A stretch of 11,009 bases of DNA from assembly GCA_005884255.1 (NCBI GenBank), contig VBDL01000049.1, forward strand, positions 1 through 11,009, in the 5' to 3' direction. The notes beneath the pieces were generated by a model. That model was given only the letters and a program-made list of their open reading frames with translations. It was not told where the DNA came from and did no database searches. Within the stretch, counting starts at the first letter, position 1, and each line of letters opens with the position of its first letter. A program made the position numbers and the translations under genes. This document shows positions 1-5,696 of this stretch, one piece after another. The DNA comes from Betaproteobacteria bacterium (GTDB taxonomy: Bacteria > Pseudomonadota > Gammaproteobacteria > Burkholderiales > Burkholderiaceae_C).

Positions 1-570
1 CAGCAACTGCTCGCCACGAACGGCGATGCAGCCACCCGGGCCTGGCTCAGCACGACGCTGGCCGAACTCGAGCTGCGCGCCGGGCGCCCGGCGGCGGCCG
101 AGGCGGCGTTTCGCGCGTCGCTGGCGGCGCAGCCCGACGCCTATGCCGCCATCGCCCTGGCCGACCTGCTGATCGCGCAGCATCGCCCGCAGGCGGTCGG
201 CCCGCTGCTGGCCTCGCTGCCGCGCTCTGACAGCGTGCTGCTGCGGCTGGCTGTCGCTGCGCGCGACGAGCGCAGCACGCAGGCCGATGGATTGCTGCGC
301 GAGCTGCGCGAACGCCTGGCCGAACTGGCGCAACGCGGCGGCACCAGCTCGCCGCACGCGCGCGAGCAGGCGATGTTCGCGCTGTACGCCGCCGGTGATG
401 CCGTGCGGGCGCTACAGTTCGCGCGCATCAACGTGCGAGCGCAGCGCGAGCCCATCGACGTGCTGCTGCTCACCGCGGCGGCGCGCGCCAGCGGGCAGAG
501 TGAGACGCACAACGAGGGCCGCGCGCTGGCCCGGGAGATCGGACTTCATGACCAACGCCTGGCTTCGTAG
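1..570 (+). CDS. TPR-like repeat protein, 3' end only
   Basis: The reading frame is open from the first base of the window to a TAG stop, giving the last 189 residues of a protein whose start lies upstream. The sequence is helical, rich in Ala, Leu and Arg, and has repeat-like units such as AELELRAGRPAAAEAAFRAS and ALYAAGDAVRALQFARINV. Their spacing of small and large hydrophobic residues resembles tetratricopeptide repeats, a scaffold for protein-protein contacts. No catalytic motif or membrane segment is visible in this part. The end overlaps the following HupE-like gene by 23 bases, so the two are probably co-transcribed and translationally coupled. The repeat assignment is by eye. The partner and the exact role are unknown. 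Confidence 0.75.
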   Translation, partial: QQLLATNGDAATRAWLSTTLAELELRAGRPAAAEAAFRASLAAQPDAYAAIALADLLIAQHRPQAVGPLLASLPRSDSVLLRLAVAARDERSTQADGLLRELRERLAELAQRGGTSSPHAREQAMFALYAAGDAVRALQFARINVRAQREPIDVLLLTAAARASGQSETHNEGRALAREIGLHDQRLAS

Positions 571-1687
571 CCTGCAGCGTCTTGCGGTGCTGATGCTGCT
601 GGCACTCGCTGCGGGCGCGCAGGCGCACAAGGCGAGCGACGCCTACCTGCGCTTGATGGCCGCCGACGATGGCGGCACGCAACTGCGCTGGGACATCGCG
701 CTGCGCGATCTCGATGCCGTGCTCGATCTCGACGGCGATGCCGATGCGCGCCTCACGTGGGGCGAGGTGCGTGGCGCGTGGCCGGCCATCGATGGCCTGG
801 CCTTGCGCAGCCTCGCCGTGCCCGGCTGCAGCTGGCGTGTGCATGAGCATGGGCTGGAGCAGCGCGGCGACGGCGCGTATGCCGTGCTCTGGCTGCGCAG
901 CGGCTGCCCGCCGGCACAGGTGCGGCAGATCGAGTACCGGCTGTTTCGCGACGACGATTCGACACATCGCGGGCTGCTTCGCGCGGGCGGCGGTGAGGAT
1001 GCGTCGGTGATCGTGCTCGACCCGCGCGCTGCCGCGGTCGAACTGCCCGCGTGGGATGCCGGCGCCGTGCGCGCTGCCCGGGCCGGCGCCGAGCGGCCGC
1101 AGCCGTCGTTGCTCGCCGAAGGCGTGCACCACATCATCGGCGGCTACGACCACGTGCTGTTTCTGTTGTGCCTGCTGCTGCCTTCGGTGATGCGCCGCAC
1201 GCCGCAGGGCTGGCAGCCGGTACAGCGCGTCGCGCAGGCGGCCCTGCCGCTGCTCGCCATCATTACCGCTTTCACCGTCGCGCATTCGATCTCGCTGGCC
1301 GTGGCCGTGGGCGGGCGGTGGGTGCCGCCGCCGGCGCTGATCGAGCCGGCGATCGCGGCAACCATCGTGCTTGCCGCGTTCGACAACCTGCGCCCCGTGC
1401 TGGGCCGGCGGCGCATCGCGGTCACCTTTGCGTTCGGACTCGTGCACGGCTTTGGTTTTGCCGGGCCGCTGATGGAACTCGAGTTGTCGCCCGGCGCGCT
1501 GGCGTGGGCGCTGCTGCGCTTCAACCTCGGCATCGAATGCGGGCAGCTGGCGATCGTCGGCGCGGCGTTGCTTCTGTTGTTCGCCATCCGGCACTGGCGC
1601 GCCTACACACCGTGGGTGCTTCAGGGCGGCTCGGCGGCTGCCGTCGCGACGGGGGTGTTCTGGTTCGTAGAGCGGACAATGATGTAA
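548..1687 (+). CDS. HupE/UreJ-family membrane protein with periplasmic domain
   Basis: This 379-residue protein starts at the ATG inside the end of the TPR gene. That start gives a clean signal peptide: Arg residues at 7 and 11, hydrophobic core about 12-24, and likely cleavage after AQA at residue 26, leaving His27 as mature N terminus. Residues about 27-190 are a soluble, presumably periplasmic domain with an EF-hand-like loop at 62-73 (Asp62, Asp64, Asp66, Thr70, Glu73). The C-terminal half holds several hydrophobic segments with HupE/UreJ-type motifs: HHIIGGYDH (His194, His195, His202), AHSISL, LVHGFGFAGP and FNLGIECGQ. The HupE/UreJ family is linked to nickel or other metal transport, but this longer secreted-domain version is poorly characterised. 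The substrate cannot be told from the sequence, and no hydrogenase or urease genes are nearby. Confidence 0.85.
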   Translation: MTNAWLRSLQRLAVLMLLALAAGAQAHKASDAYLRLMAADDGGTQLRWDIALRDLDAVLDLDGDADARLTWGEVRGAWPAIDGLALRSLAVPGCSWRVHEHGLEQRGDGAYAVLWLRSGCPPAQVRQIEYRLFRDDDSTHRGLLRAGGGEDASVIVLDPRAAAVELPAWDAGAVRAARAGAERPQPSLLAEGVHHIIGGYDHVLFLLCLLLPSVMRRTPQGWQPVQRVAQAALPLLAIITAFTVAHSISLAVAVGGRWVPPPALIEPAIAATIVLAAFDNLRPVLGRRRIAVTFAFGLVHGFGFAGPLMELELSPGALAWALLRFNLGIECGQLAIVGAALLLLFAIRHWRAYTPWVLQGGSAAAVATGVFWFVERTMM

Positions 1688-1711
1688 CTACATGGCGTAA
1701 CGCGCACGCGG

Positions 1712-1741
1712 CTTGCTCGTTCAACCGCAGAGCAAGATTTT
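1712..1741 (+). terminator. Weak intrinsic terminator after the HupE-like gene
   Basis: CTTGCTC (1712-1718) pairs perfectly with GAGCAAG (1730-1736) across an 11-base loop, followed by ATTTT. It lies 24 bases after the HupE-like stop codon and before an independent lipoprotein gene, a sensible place for a terminator. The stem is short, the loop long and the T run only four bases, so termination may be partial. Confidence 0.4.
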
Positions 1742-1781
1742 CGTTGGGCAGGAGAGGGATCCTGACTCAAAGGAGAACGCC

Positions 1782-2237
1782 ATGAACCGCTTCGTACGTT
1801 CCTTCTCTCTGGCCTTGATACCGGTGGCGCTGCTGGCGGCCTGCTCGAGCGCACCGCGCTCTCGCGTCGATGCGCCGGTCTACAGCGGCGCCCCTGCTTA
1901 CTCGGACTATGGCTATGTGCGCAGCATCGAAGCCGTGCAGACCAGCGGCCGCACCAGCGGTGGCGGCGCCATCATCGGCGGTGTGCTCGGCGCGGTGGTC
2001 GGCCACCAGTTCGGCGGCGGCACGGGTCGTGACCTGAGCACCGCGGCCGGCGCCGTGGGCGGTGCCATTGCGGGCAACGAGATCGAGCGCAACCGCTCGG
2101 CCGGCGGCGCAATGGTCTATCGCGTGACGATCCGCATGGACAATGGTGACATGCGCAGTATCGATGTCGGCTCGACCAATGGCCTGAGCATCGGCGAGCG
2201 CGTGCGCGTCGAGGGTGATCGCATCGTTCGCTTGTGA
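1782..2237 (+). CDS. Glycine-zipper outer-membrane lipoprotein (SlyB-like)
   Basis: This protein has 151 residues. The start is fixed by an AGGAG ribosome site at 1771-1775 and by the lipoprotein signal peptide: Arg3 and Arg6, a hydrophobic stretch, then the lipobox LAAC with lipidated Cys21. Ser at mature positions 2 and 3 is not the Asp inner-membrane retention signal, so outer-membrane sorting is expected. Residues about 60-98 form a glycine zipper (GGGAIIGGVLGAVVG, then AAGAVGGAIAG), the Gly-x-x-x-Gly pattern of the 2TM glycine-zipper family that includes SlyB and Pcp. The C terminus (110-151) is a small, likely beta domain with YRVTIRMDNG and GERVRVEGDRIVRL. Such proteins are generally linked to envelope integrity. 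The specific role here is unknown. It appears to be a single-gene unit before thrS. Confidence 0.85.
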   Translation: MNRFVRSFSLALIPVALLAACSSAPRSRVDAPVYSGAPAYSDYGYVRSIEAVQTSGRTSGGGAIIGGVLGAVVGHQFGGGTGRDLSTAAGAVGGAIAGNEIERNRSAGGAMVYRVTIRMDNGDMRSIDVGSTNGLSIGERVRVEGDRIVRL

Positions 2238-2240
2238 CGC

Positions 2241-2246
2241 TAGAAT
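2241..2246 (+). promoter_or_regulatory. Candidate -10 box for the thrS leader transcript
   Basis: TAGAAT differs from the sigma-70 consensus TATAAT at one base and lies four bases after the lipoprotein stop codon. Transcription would begin near 2253 and give a leader of about 155 bases before thrS. No convincing -35 box sits 16-18 bases upstream, so the promoter is tentative. Confidence 0.35.
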
Positions 2247-2283
2247 CGCAACGACGTCCACCCACAAGAGCGAGAAAGGCACC

Positions 2284-2328
2284 ATGGTTATGACACCGCG
2301 AACTACCGGCTTCTTTGCAGAGGTTTAG
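2284..2328 (+). CDS. Putative threonine-containing leader peptide of thrS
   Basis: A 14-codon open frame encodes MVMTPRTTGFFAEV and ends in TAG. It has a plausible ribosome site, GAGAAAGG (2272-2279), four bases before the first ATG; the ATG at 2290 would be ten bases away. Three of 14 residues are Thr, two adjacent (ACA 2293, ACT 2302, ACC 2305). The Thr pair sits at the 5' arm of a hairpin whose 3' arm contains the stop codon, and a terminator follows before thrS. This is the layout of leader peptides that sense charged tRNA by ribosome stalling, here tRNA-Thr. The functional reading is inferred from layout alone. The peptide itself probably has no function after synthesis. Confidence 0.55.
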   Translation: MVMTPRTTGFFAEV

Positions 2329-2338
2329 CCGGCCGCGG
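2296..2338 (+). promoter_or_regulatory. Attenuator pause hairpin and antiterminator strand upstream of thrS
   Basis: The outer stem CCGCG (2296-2300) pairs with CGCGG (2334-2338), and the inner stem CCGGCT (2306-2311) pairs with AGCCGG (2327-2332), both perfectly. The 3' strand GGCCGCG (2331-2337) can instead pair with CGCGGTC (2371-2377), the 5' arm and loop start of the downstream terminator: seven pairs including one G-U. A ribosome stalled at the Thr pair would cover the 5' arms and free 2327-2338 to form the antiterminator. A ribosome reaching the stop codon would cover that strand and let the terminator form. The pairings were checked base by base; the switch behaviour is inferred. Confidence 0.55.
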
Positions 2339-2366
2339 TTCGTCACGTCCTTTCTCGACACAGAAC

Positions 2367-2399
2367 AAAGCGCGGTCCTCCACCGCGCTTTTTGTTTTT
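2367..2399 (+). terminator. Intrinsic terminator (attenuator) just before thrS
   Basis: AAAGCGCGG (2367-2375) pairs perfectly with CCGCGCTTT (2383-2391) across a seven-base loop, and the stem runs into TTTTTGTTTTT (2389-2399). It ends 11 bases before the thrS start. That leaves no room for a promoter between the terminator and the gene, so thrS transcripts must read through it. This favours a conditional attenuator over a terminator for the upstream lipoprotein gene. The closing T-rich stretch runs straight into the thrS ribosome site GGAG. Confidence 0.8.
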
Positions 2400-2410
2400 C
2401 GGAGTTCCCG

Positions 2411-4297
2411 ATGATCTCGATTCAATTGCCCGATGGTTCAAAACGCGAGTACCCCGGCCCGGTGACGGTGGCCGAGGTCGCCGCGTCCATCGGCACGGGC
2501 CTGGCCAAGGCGGCGCTGGGGGGCCGCTTGGGGCAGGGCAACACAGTGCATCTGGTGGACACCAGCTACCTGATCGAGGCCGACACGCCGCTGGCCATCG
2601 TGACGGAGAAAGACCCCGACGGCCTGGACATGATCCGCCACTCGACGGCGCACCTGCTGGCCTACGCGGTGAAGGAACTGTTCCCCGAGGCGCAGGTGAC
2701 GATCGGCCCGGTCATCGAGAACGTCACGCCGGAGGATCTGGCGGCCATCGAGGCGAAGATGGTCGAGCTCGCGAAGAAGGACGAGAAGGTCGAGCGCCGC
2801 GTGCTGCCGCGCGACGAGGCCGTGGCCTACTTCAAGAGTCTCGGCGAGGCCTACAAGGCGGAGATCATTGCCAGCATCCCGCAGGGCGAAGACGTGTCGC
2901 TCTATCGCGAAGGCAAGTTCGAGGACTTGTGCCGCGGCCCGCACGTGCCGAGCACGGGCAAGCTCAAGCACTTCAAGCTGATGAAAGTGGCCGGCGCCTA
3001 TTGGCGCGGTGACCACCGCAACGAGCAGCTGCAGCGCATCTACGGCACGGCCTGGGCCACGAAGGACGAGCTGCAGCAGTACCTGCACATGCTCGAGGAG
3101 GCCGAGAAGCGCGACCACCGCAAGCTCGGCCGCGAGCTCGACCTGTTCCACATCGACGACCATGCGCCGGGCGTCGTGTTCTGGCACCCCAAGGGCTGGA
3201 CGGTGTGGCAGGGCGTCGAGCAGTACATGCGCGCGGTGTACCGCGACAACGGCTACAACGAGGTCAAGGGCCCGCAGCTGCTGGACAAGTCGCTGTGGGA
3301 GGCCACGGGCCACTGGGACAAGTACCGCGAGAACATGTTCACGACGGAGAGCGAGAAGCGAGACTACGCGCTCAAGCCGATGAACTGCCCCGGCCACATC
3401 CTGATCTTCAAGCAGGGCATCAAGAGCTACCGCGACCTGCCGCTGCGCTATGGCGAGTTCGGCCAGTGCCACCGCAACGAGCCGACGGGCGGGCTGCACG
3501 GCATCATGCGTGTGCGCGGCTTCACGCAGGACGACGGCCACATCTTCTGCACGGAGGACATGATCCTCGACGAGTGCGTGGCCTACACGGCGCTGCTGCA
3601 GAAGGTCTATGCCGACTTCGGCTTCAGCGAGATCCTCTACAAGGTGGCCACGCGCCCGGAGGCGCGCATCGGCTCCGACGAGAGCTGGGACAAGGCCGAG
3701 GAAGCGTTGATGCAAAGCCTGCGTGCCTCGGGCTGCGAGTTCGTCATCGCGCCGGGCGACGGCGCCTTCTACGGGCCGAAGATCGAATACACGCTGAAGG
3801 ACGCGCTCGGCCGCCACTGGCAGTGCGGCACGATGCAGGTCGACTTCTCGATGCCCGAGCGCCTGGGCGCCGAGTACGTGGCCGAGTCCGGCGAGCGCCG
3901 CACGCCGGTGATGCTGCACCGCGCCATCGTCGGCAGCTTCGAGCGCTTCATCGGCATCCTCATCGAGCAGCACGCGGGCGCCTTGCCGGTGTGGCTGGCC
4001 CCGGTGCAAGCAGTCGTCACGTCGATTACCGATGGACAAGCAGATTACGCCCGGGAAGTCGCGAAATCACTGCAAAAACAAGGAGTTAGAGTGCAGGCCG
4101 ATTTGCGCAACGAGAAAATTACCTATAAAATCCGCGAGCATTCCATGCAAAAGGTCCCGTTCATCCTTGTCGTTGGGGACAAGGAGAAGGCAAGTGGGGC
4201 CGTTGCGGTGCGCGCCAGAGGCAATCAAGACCTCGGTGTGATGCCGCTGGCGCAGTTCTCGTCGAGATTAGCCAGCGATATCGCCCAGAAGGTCTGA
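2411..4297 (+). CDS. thrS: Threonyl-tRNA synthetase
   Basis: This 628-residue class II enzyme charges tRNA-Thr with threonine using ATP, in the cytoplasm. The start has GGAG six bases upstream and gives the usual N terminus MISIQLPDGS; the family is normally about 640 residues. Domains in order: TGS (about 1-62); the editing domain with HSTAH (77-81) and CRGPH (Cys174, His178), which removes mischarged Ser; the catalytic core (about 230-525); and the anticodon-binding domain (about 530-628). The zinc ligands that recognise threonine are intact: Cys326 in MNCPGH, His377 in TQDDGHIF and His503 in MLHRAIVGS. The gene sits behind the attenuator-like leader and heads the translation cluster. Oddly, codon use changes sharply from about 4007 to the end, with many A/T-ending codons and AGA and TTA, although the protein stays typical. 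Confidence 0.98.
   Translation: MISIQLPDGSKREYPGPVTVAEVAASIGTGLAKAALGGRLGQGNTVHLVDTSYLIEADTPLAIVTEKDPDGLDMIRHSTAHLLAYAVKELFPEAQVTIGPVIENVTPEDLAAIEAKMVELAKKDEKVERRVLPRDEAVAYFKSLGEAYKAEIIASIPQGEDVSLYREGKFEDLCRGPHVPSTGKLKHFKLMKVAGAYWRGDHRNEQLQRIYGTAWATKDELQQYLHMLEEAEKRDHRKLGRELDLFHIDDHAPGVVFWHPKGWTVWQGVEQYMRAVYRDNGYNEVKGPQLLDKSLWEATGHWDKYRENMFTTESEKRDYALKPMNCPGHILIFKQGIKSYRDLPLRYGEFGQCHRNEPTGGLHGIMRVRGFTQDDGHIFCTEDMILDECVAYTALLQKVYADFGFSEILYKVATRPEARIGSDESWDKAEEALMQSLRASGCEFVIAPGDGAFYGPKIEYTLKDALGRHWQCGTMQVDFSMPERLGAEYVAESGERRTPVMLHRAIVGSFERFIGILIEQHAGALPVWLAPVQAVVTSITDGQADYAREVAKSLQKQGVRVQADLRNEKITYKIREHSMQKVPFILVVGDKEKASGAVAVRARGNQDLGVMPLAQFSSRLASDIAQKV
4103..4129 (+). promoter_or_regulatory. 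Candidate internal promoter in the 3' end of thrS for infC
   Basis: TATAAA (4124-4129), followed by AT, is a good -10 match. TTGCGC (4103-4108) is a weak -35 with 15-base spacing. The site lies in a locally A/T-rich stretch of an otherwise G/C-rich gene, about 235 bases before infC. In E. coli the infC genes are also served by promoters within thrS, which makes the position plausible. The -35 match is poor and the assignment is tentative. Confidence 0.4.
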
Positions 4298-4319
4298 GCG
4301 TCAGGCGCGCTCTTGTTTT
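4296..4319 (+). terminator. Weak terminator-like hairpin at the thrS end
   Basis: GAGCG (4296-4300, overlapping the thrS stop) pairs with CGCTC (4308-4312) over a seven-base loop and is followed by TTGTTTTT. The stem is only five pairs, so it would at most reduce read-through from thrS into infC. Confidence 0.3.
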
Positions 4320-4352
4320 TGGTACGGGCCGTTCCTTGCCTTGGGCTCTTGA

Positions 4353-4367
4353 GAGGTGTGAACCATC
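4353..4367 (+). promoter_or_regulatory. Ribosome site and AUC start of infC
   Basis: The IF3 frame has an in-frame TGA at 4359-4361, so translation must begin after it. No ATG exists in frame near the expected N terminus. GAGGTG at 4353-4358 is a strong Shine-Dalgarno, six bases before ATC at 4365. IF3 genes are known for AUU or AUC start codons, because IF3 rejects initiation at such codons and so represses its own synthesis. The only conventional alternative, GTG at 4398, lacks a ribosome site and would remove 11 residues. Confidence 0.8.
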
Positions 4368-4913
4368 GCTACTTTTGCCGACCGTCGGACTCCCAATGTG
4401 GAGCGCAAGCACCGGCTCAATCGAGAGATCACCGCGCCTGAAGTGCGCTTGAACGGCGTCGACAACGAGCCTCTGGGCATCGTCAGCCTGCAAGAGGCGC
4501 TGCGCCTGTCGGGCGAGCAGGACGTCGATCTGGTGGAGATCGCGGCAACGGCCGATCCCCCCGTGTGCCGGCTGATGGACTACGGCAAGTTCAAGTACCA
4601 GGAGCAGAAGAAAGCCGCCGAGGCCAAGGCCAAGCAGAAGATCATCGAGGTCAAGGAAGTGAAGTTCCGCCCCGGCACCGACGAGGGCGACTACCTGATC
4701 AAGATGCGCAACCTGCGCCGCTTCATCGCCGAGGACGGCGACAAAGGCAAGGTCACCTTGAGGTTCCGCGGCCGCGAGATCACGCACCAGGACATCGGCA
4801 TGCGCCTGCTGGAGCGCATTCGCGACGAGCTGGCCGATGTGTCGGTGGTGGAGAACATGCCCAAGCTCGAAGGCCGCCAGATGATCATGGTGCTGGCGCC
4901 GAAACGGAAGTAG
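4365..4913 (+). CDS. infC: Translation initiation factor IF-3
   Basis: IF3 binds the 30S ribosomal subunit, blocks premature joining of 50S and proofreads initiator tRNA and start-codon pairing. Taking the AUC start, the product has 182 residues; E. coli IF3 has 180. The N-terminal domain includes HRLNREITAPEVRLNG, LGIVSLQEAL and DLVEIAATADPPVCRLMDYGKF, the family signature. A Lys/Glu/Ala-rich helical linker follows (EQKKAAEAKAKQKI). The C-terminal domain contains KFRPGTDEGDY, TLRFRGREITHQ and the ending EGRQMIMVLAPKRK. It lies 67 bases after thrS and heads the infC-rpmI-rplT group. The unusual start codon implies autoregulation at the level of translation, as established for E. coli infC. 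Confidence 0.97.
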   Translation: MATFADRRTPNVERKHRLNREITAPEVRLNGVDNEPLGIVSLQEALRLSGEQDVDLVEIAATADPPVCRLMDYGKFKYQEQKKAAEAKAKQKIIEVKEVKFRPGTDEGDYLIKMRNLRRFIAEDGDKGKVTLRFRGREITHQDIGMRLLERIRDELADVSVVENMPKLEGRQMIMVLAPKRK

Positions 4914-4921
4914 ACAGGATT

Positions 4922-4993
4922 GACCGGGCGGTTGGTCGCCGCCCGGTCCATAGAAGCCCCGACGGGCCAACAAGCAACGAGGACCTTCTCGTT
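4922..4993 (+). promoter_or_regulatory. Structured infC-rpmI intergenic RNA, candidate L20 operator
   Basis: Three hairpins fit between infC and rpmI: a ten-pair perfect stem GACCGGGCGG/CCGCCCGGTC (4922-4931 with 4939-4948), a four-pair stem GCCC/GGGC (4956-4959 with 4964-4967) and a six-pair perfect stem AACGAG/CTCGTT (4976-4981 with 4988-4993). None has a T run, so they are not terminators. CCCCG (4957-4961) could also pair with CGGGG (5001-5005), close to the rpmI ribosome site. In E. coli, L20 represses rpmI-rplT by binding RNA structures in this same interval, so an L20 operator is a reasonable inference. Confidence 0.5.
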
Positions 4994-5026
4994 CGCCTGG
5001 CGGGGTCACGAAAAAGGAGCATTGTC

Positions 5027-5230
5027 ATGCCCAAGATGAAGACCAAGAAGAGCGCGGCCAAGCGGTTCCGCGTCCGTCCGGGTGGTACCGTCAAGCGCGG
5101 TCAGGCGTTCAAGCGCCACATCCTCACCAAGAAGTCCACGAAGAACAAGCGCCATCTGCGTGGCGCGACCAACGTGCACGAGACCAACCTGGGCCACGTC
5201 GCTGCGATGCTGCCCTTCGCTGGCCTCTGA
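5027..5230 (+). CDS. rpmI: 50S ribosomal protein L35
   Basis: This 67-residue, Lys/Arg-rich protein matches L35 along its whole length: MPKMKTKKSAAKRFRV, GGTVKRGQAFKRHIL and TKKSTKNKRHLRG. It is a structural part of the large ribosomal subunit. The start is set by AAAAAGGAG (5011-5019), seven bases upstream, one of the best ribosome sites in the window. It is followed after 25 bases by rplT, with which it is normally co-transcribed and co-regulated by L20. The structured interval upstream may be the control point. Confidence 0.98.
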   Translation: MPKMKTKKSAAKRFRVRPGGTVKRGQAFKRHILTKKSTKNKRHLRGATNVHETNLGHVAAMLPFAGL

Positions 5231-5255
5231 TTTCTGACGGACCAAGGAGAAAGAC

Positions 5256-5612
5256 ATGCCTCGCGTCAAACGTGGTGTAACCGCACGCGCTCGTCACAAG
5301 AAGGTGCTGGCCCTGGCCAAGGGTTATCGCGGCCGTCGCAAGAACGTCTTCCGCATCGCCAAGCAGGCGGTGATGAAGGCCGGGCAGTATGCCTACCGCG
5401 ACCGCCGCGCCAAGAAGCGCGTTTTCCGTCAGCTGTGGATTGCCCGAATCAACGCCGCCTCGCGTGAACTCGGTGTGAGCTACAGCAAGTTCATGGCTGG
5501 CCTGAAGAAGGCGCAGATCGACATCGACCGCAAGGTCCTCGCCGACCTCGCCGTCAACGACCCCGCCGCCTTTGGCAGCATCGTCGCCAAGGTGAAGGCC
5601 CAGCTCGCTTGA
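5256..5612 (+). CDS. rplT: 50S ribosomal protein L20
   Basis: The product is 118 residues, the usual family length. It begins MPRVKRGVTARARHKKVL, the extended basic N-terminal tail that binds 23S rRNA. The globular part carries YRGRRKNVFRIAKQAVMKAG, YRDRRAKKRVFRQLWIARIN and GVSYSKFMAGLKKAQIDIDRKVLADLA (seen in pieces along residues 23-104). L20 is an early assembly protein of the large subunit and, in E. coli and Bacillus, the repressor of its own operon. AAGGAG (5244-5249) precedes the ATG by six bases. A hairpin and a strong terminator follow the gene, so the ribosomal part of the cluster can be separated from pheST. Confidence 0.98.
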   Translation: MPRVKRGVTARARHKKVLALAKGYRGRRKNVFRIAKQAVMKAGQYAYRDRRAKKRVFRQLWIARINAASRELGVSYSKFMAGLKKAQIDIDRKVLADLAVNDPAAFGSIVAKVKAQLA

Positions 5613-5617
5613 ACTGC

Positions 5618-5643
5618 GCGCGCCGCTTGACAAGGCGGCGTGC
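5618..5643 (+). promoter_or_regulatory. Hairpin after rplT, upstream of the pheS terminator
   Basis: GCGCGCCGC (5618-5626) pairs with GCGGCGTGC (5635-5643), nine pairs with one G-U, and an eight-base loop. No T run follows, so it is not itself a terminator. The adjoining CACCCA (5643-5648) could pair with TGGGTG (5668-5673), which lies in the loop and 3' arm of the next hairpin. That would be an alternative fold that breaks the terminator. Its role is unknown. Confidence 0.4.
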
Positions 5644-5655
5644 ACCCAAGCTTAG

Positions 5656-5687
5656 ATGGCCGTCACCTGGGTGACGGCCATTTTTTT
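5656..5687 (+). terminator. Strong intrinsic terminator between rplT and pheS
   Basis: ATGGCCGTCAC (5656-5666) pairs perfectly with GTGACGGCCAT (5671-5681), eleven pairs with a CTGG loop, followed by seven Ts (5681-5687). It ends nine bases before the pheS start, leaving no room for a promoter. In E. coli the same slot holds the pheM leader peptide and the pheST attenuator. Here no Phe-rich leader precedes the hairpin. It either ends the infC-rpmI-rplT transcript with partial read-through into pheST or acts as an attenuator of a different kind. Confidence 0.85.
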
Positions 5688-5696
5688 CTCTCGCGA

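Noticed and set aside
470..1594. Minus-strand open frame opposite the HupE-like gene
   Set aside because: The product is a Gln/Arg-rich low-complexity shadow, while the plus strand has a signal peptide, membrane segments and family motifs.
2315..2410. Upstream N-terminal extension of ThrRS
   Set aside because: It would translate through the leader hairpin and terminator. The ATG at 2411 has a ribosome site and gives the normal TGS-domain start.
2284..2410. tRNA-like operator for ThrRS self-repression as in E. coli
   Set aside because: No anticodon-arm mimic of tRNA-Thr was recognised near the thrS ribosome site. The leader looks like a transcription attenuator instead.
2438..4039. Long minus-strand open frame (533 codons) opposite thrS
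   Set aside because: It lies wholly antisense to a certain gene, its product is low-complexity Leu/Val/Arg/His, and high GC with strong third-position bias produces such shadows.
5640..5696. GTG start that would extend PheS by 19 residues
   Set aside because: The extension runs through the terminator hairpin and T run, and the extra residues are not part of the family's N terminus.
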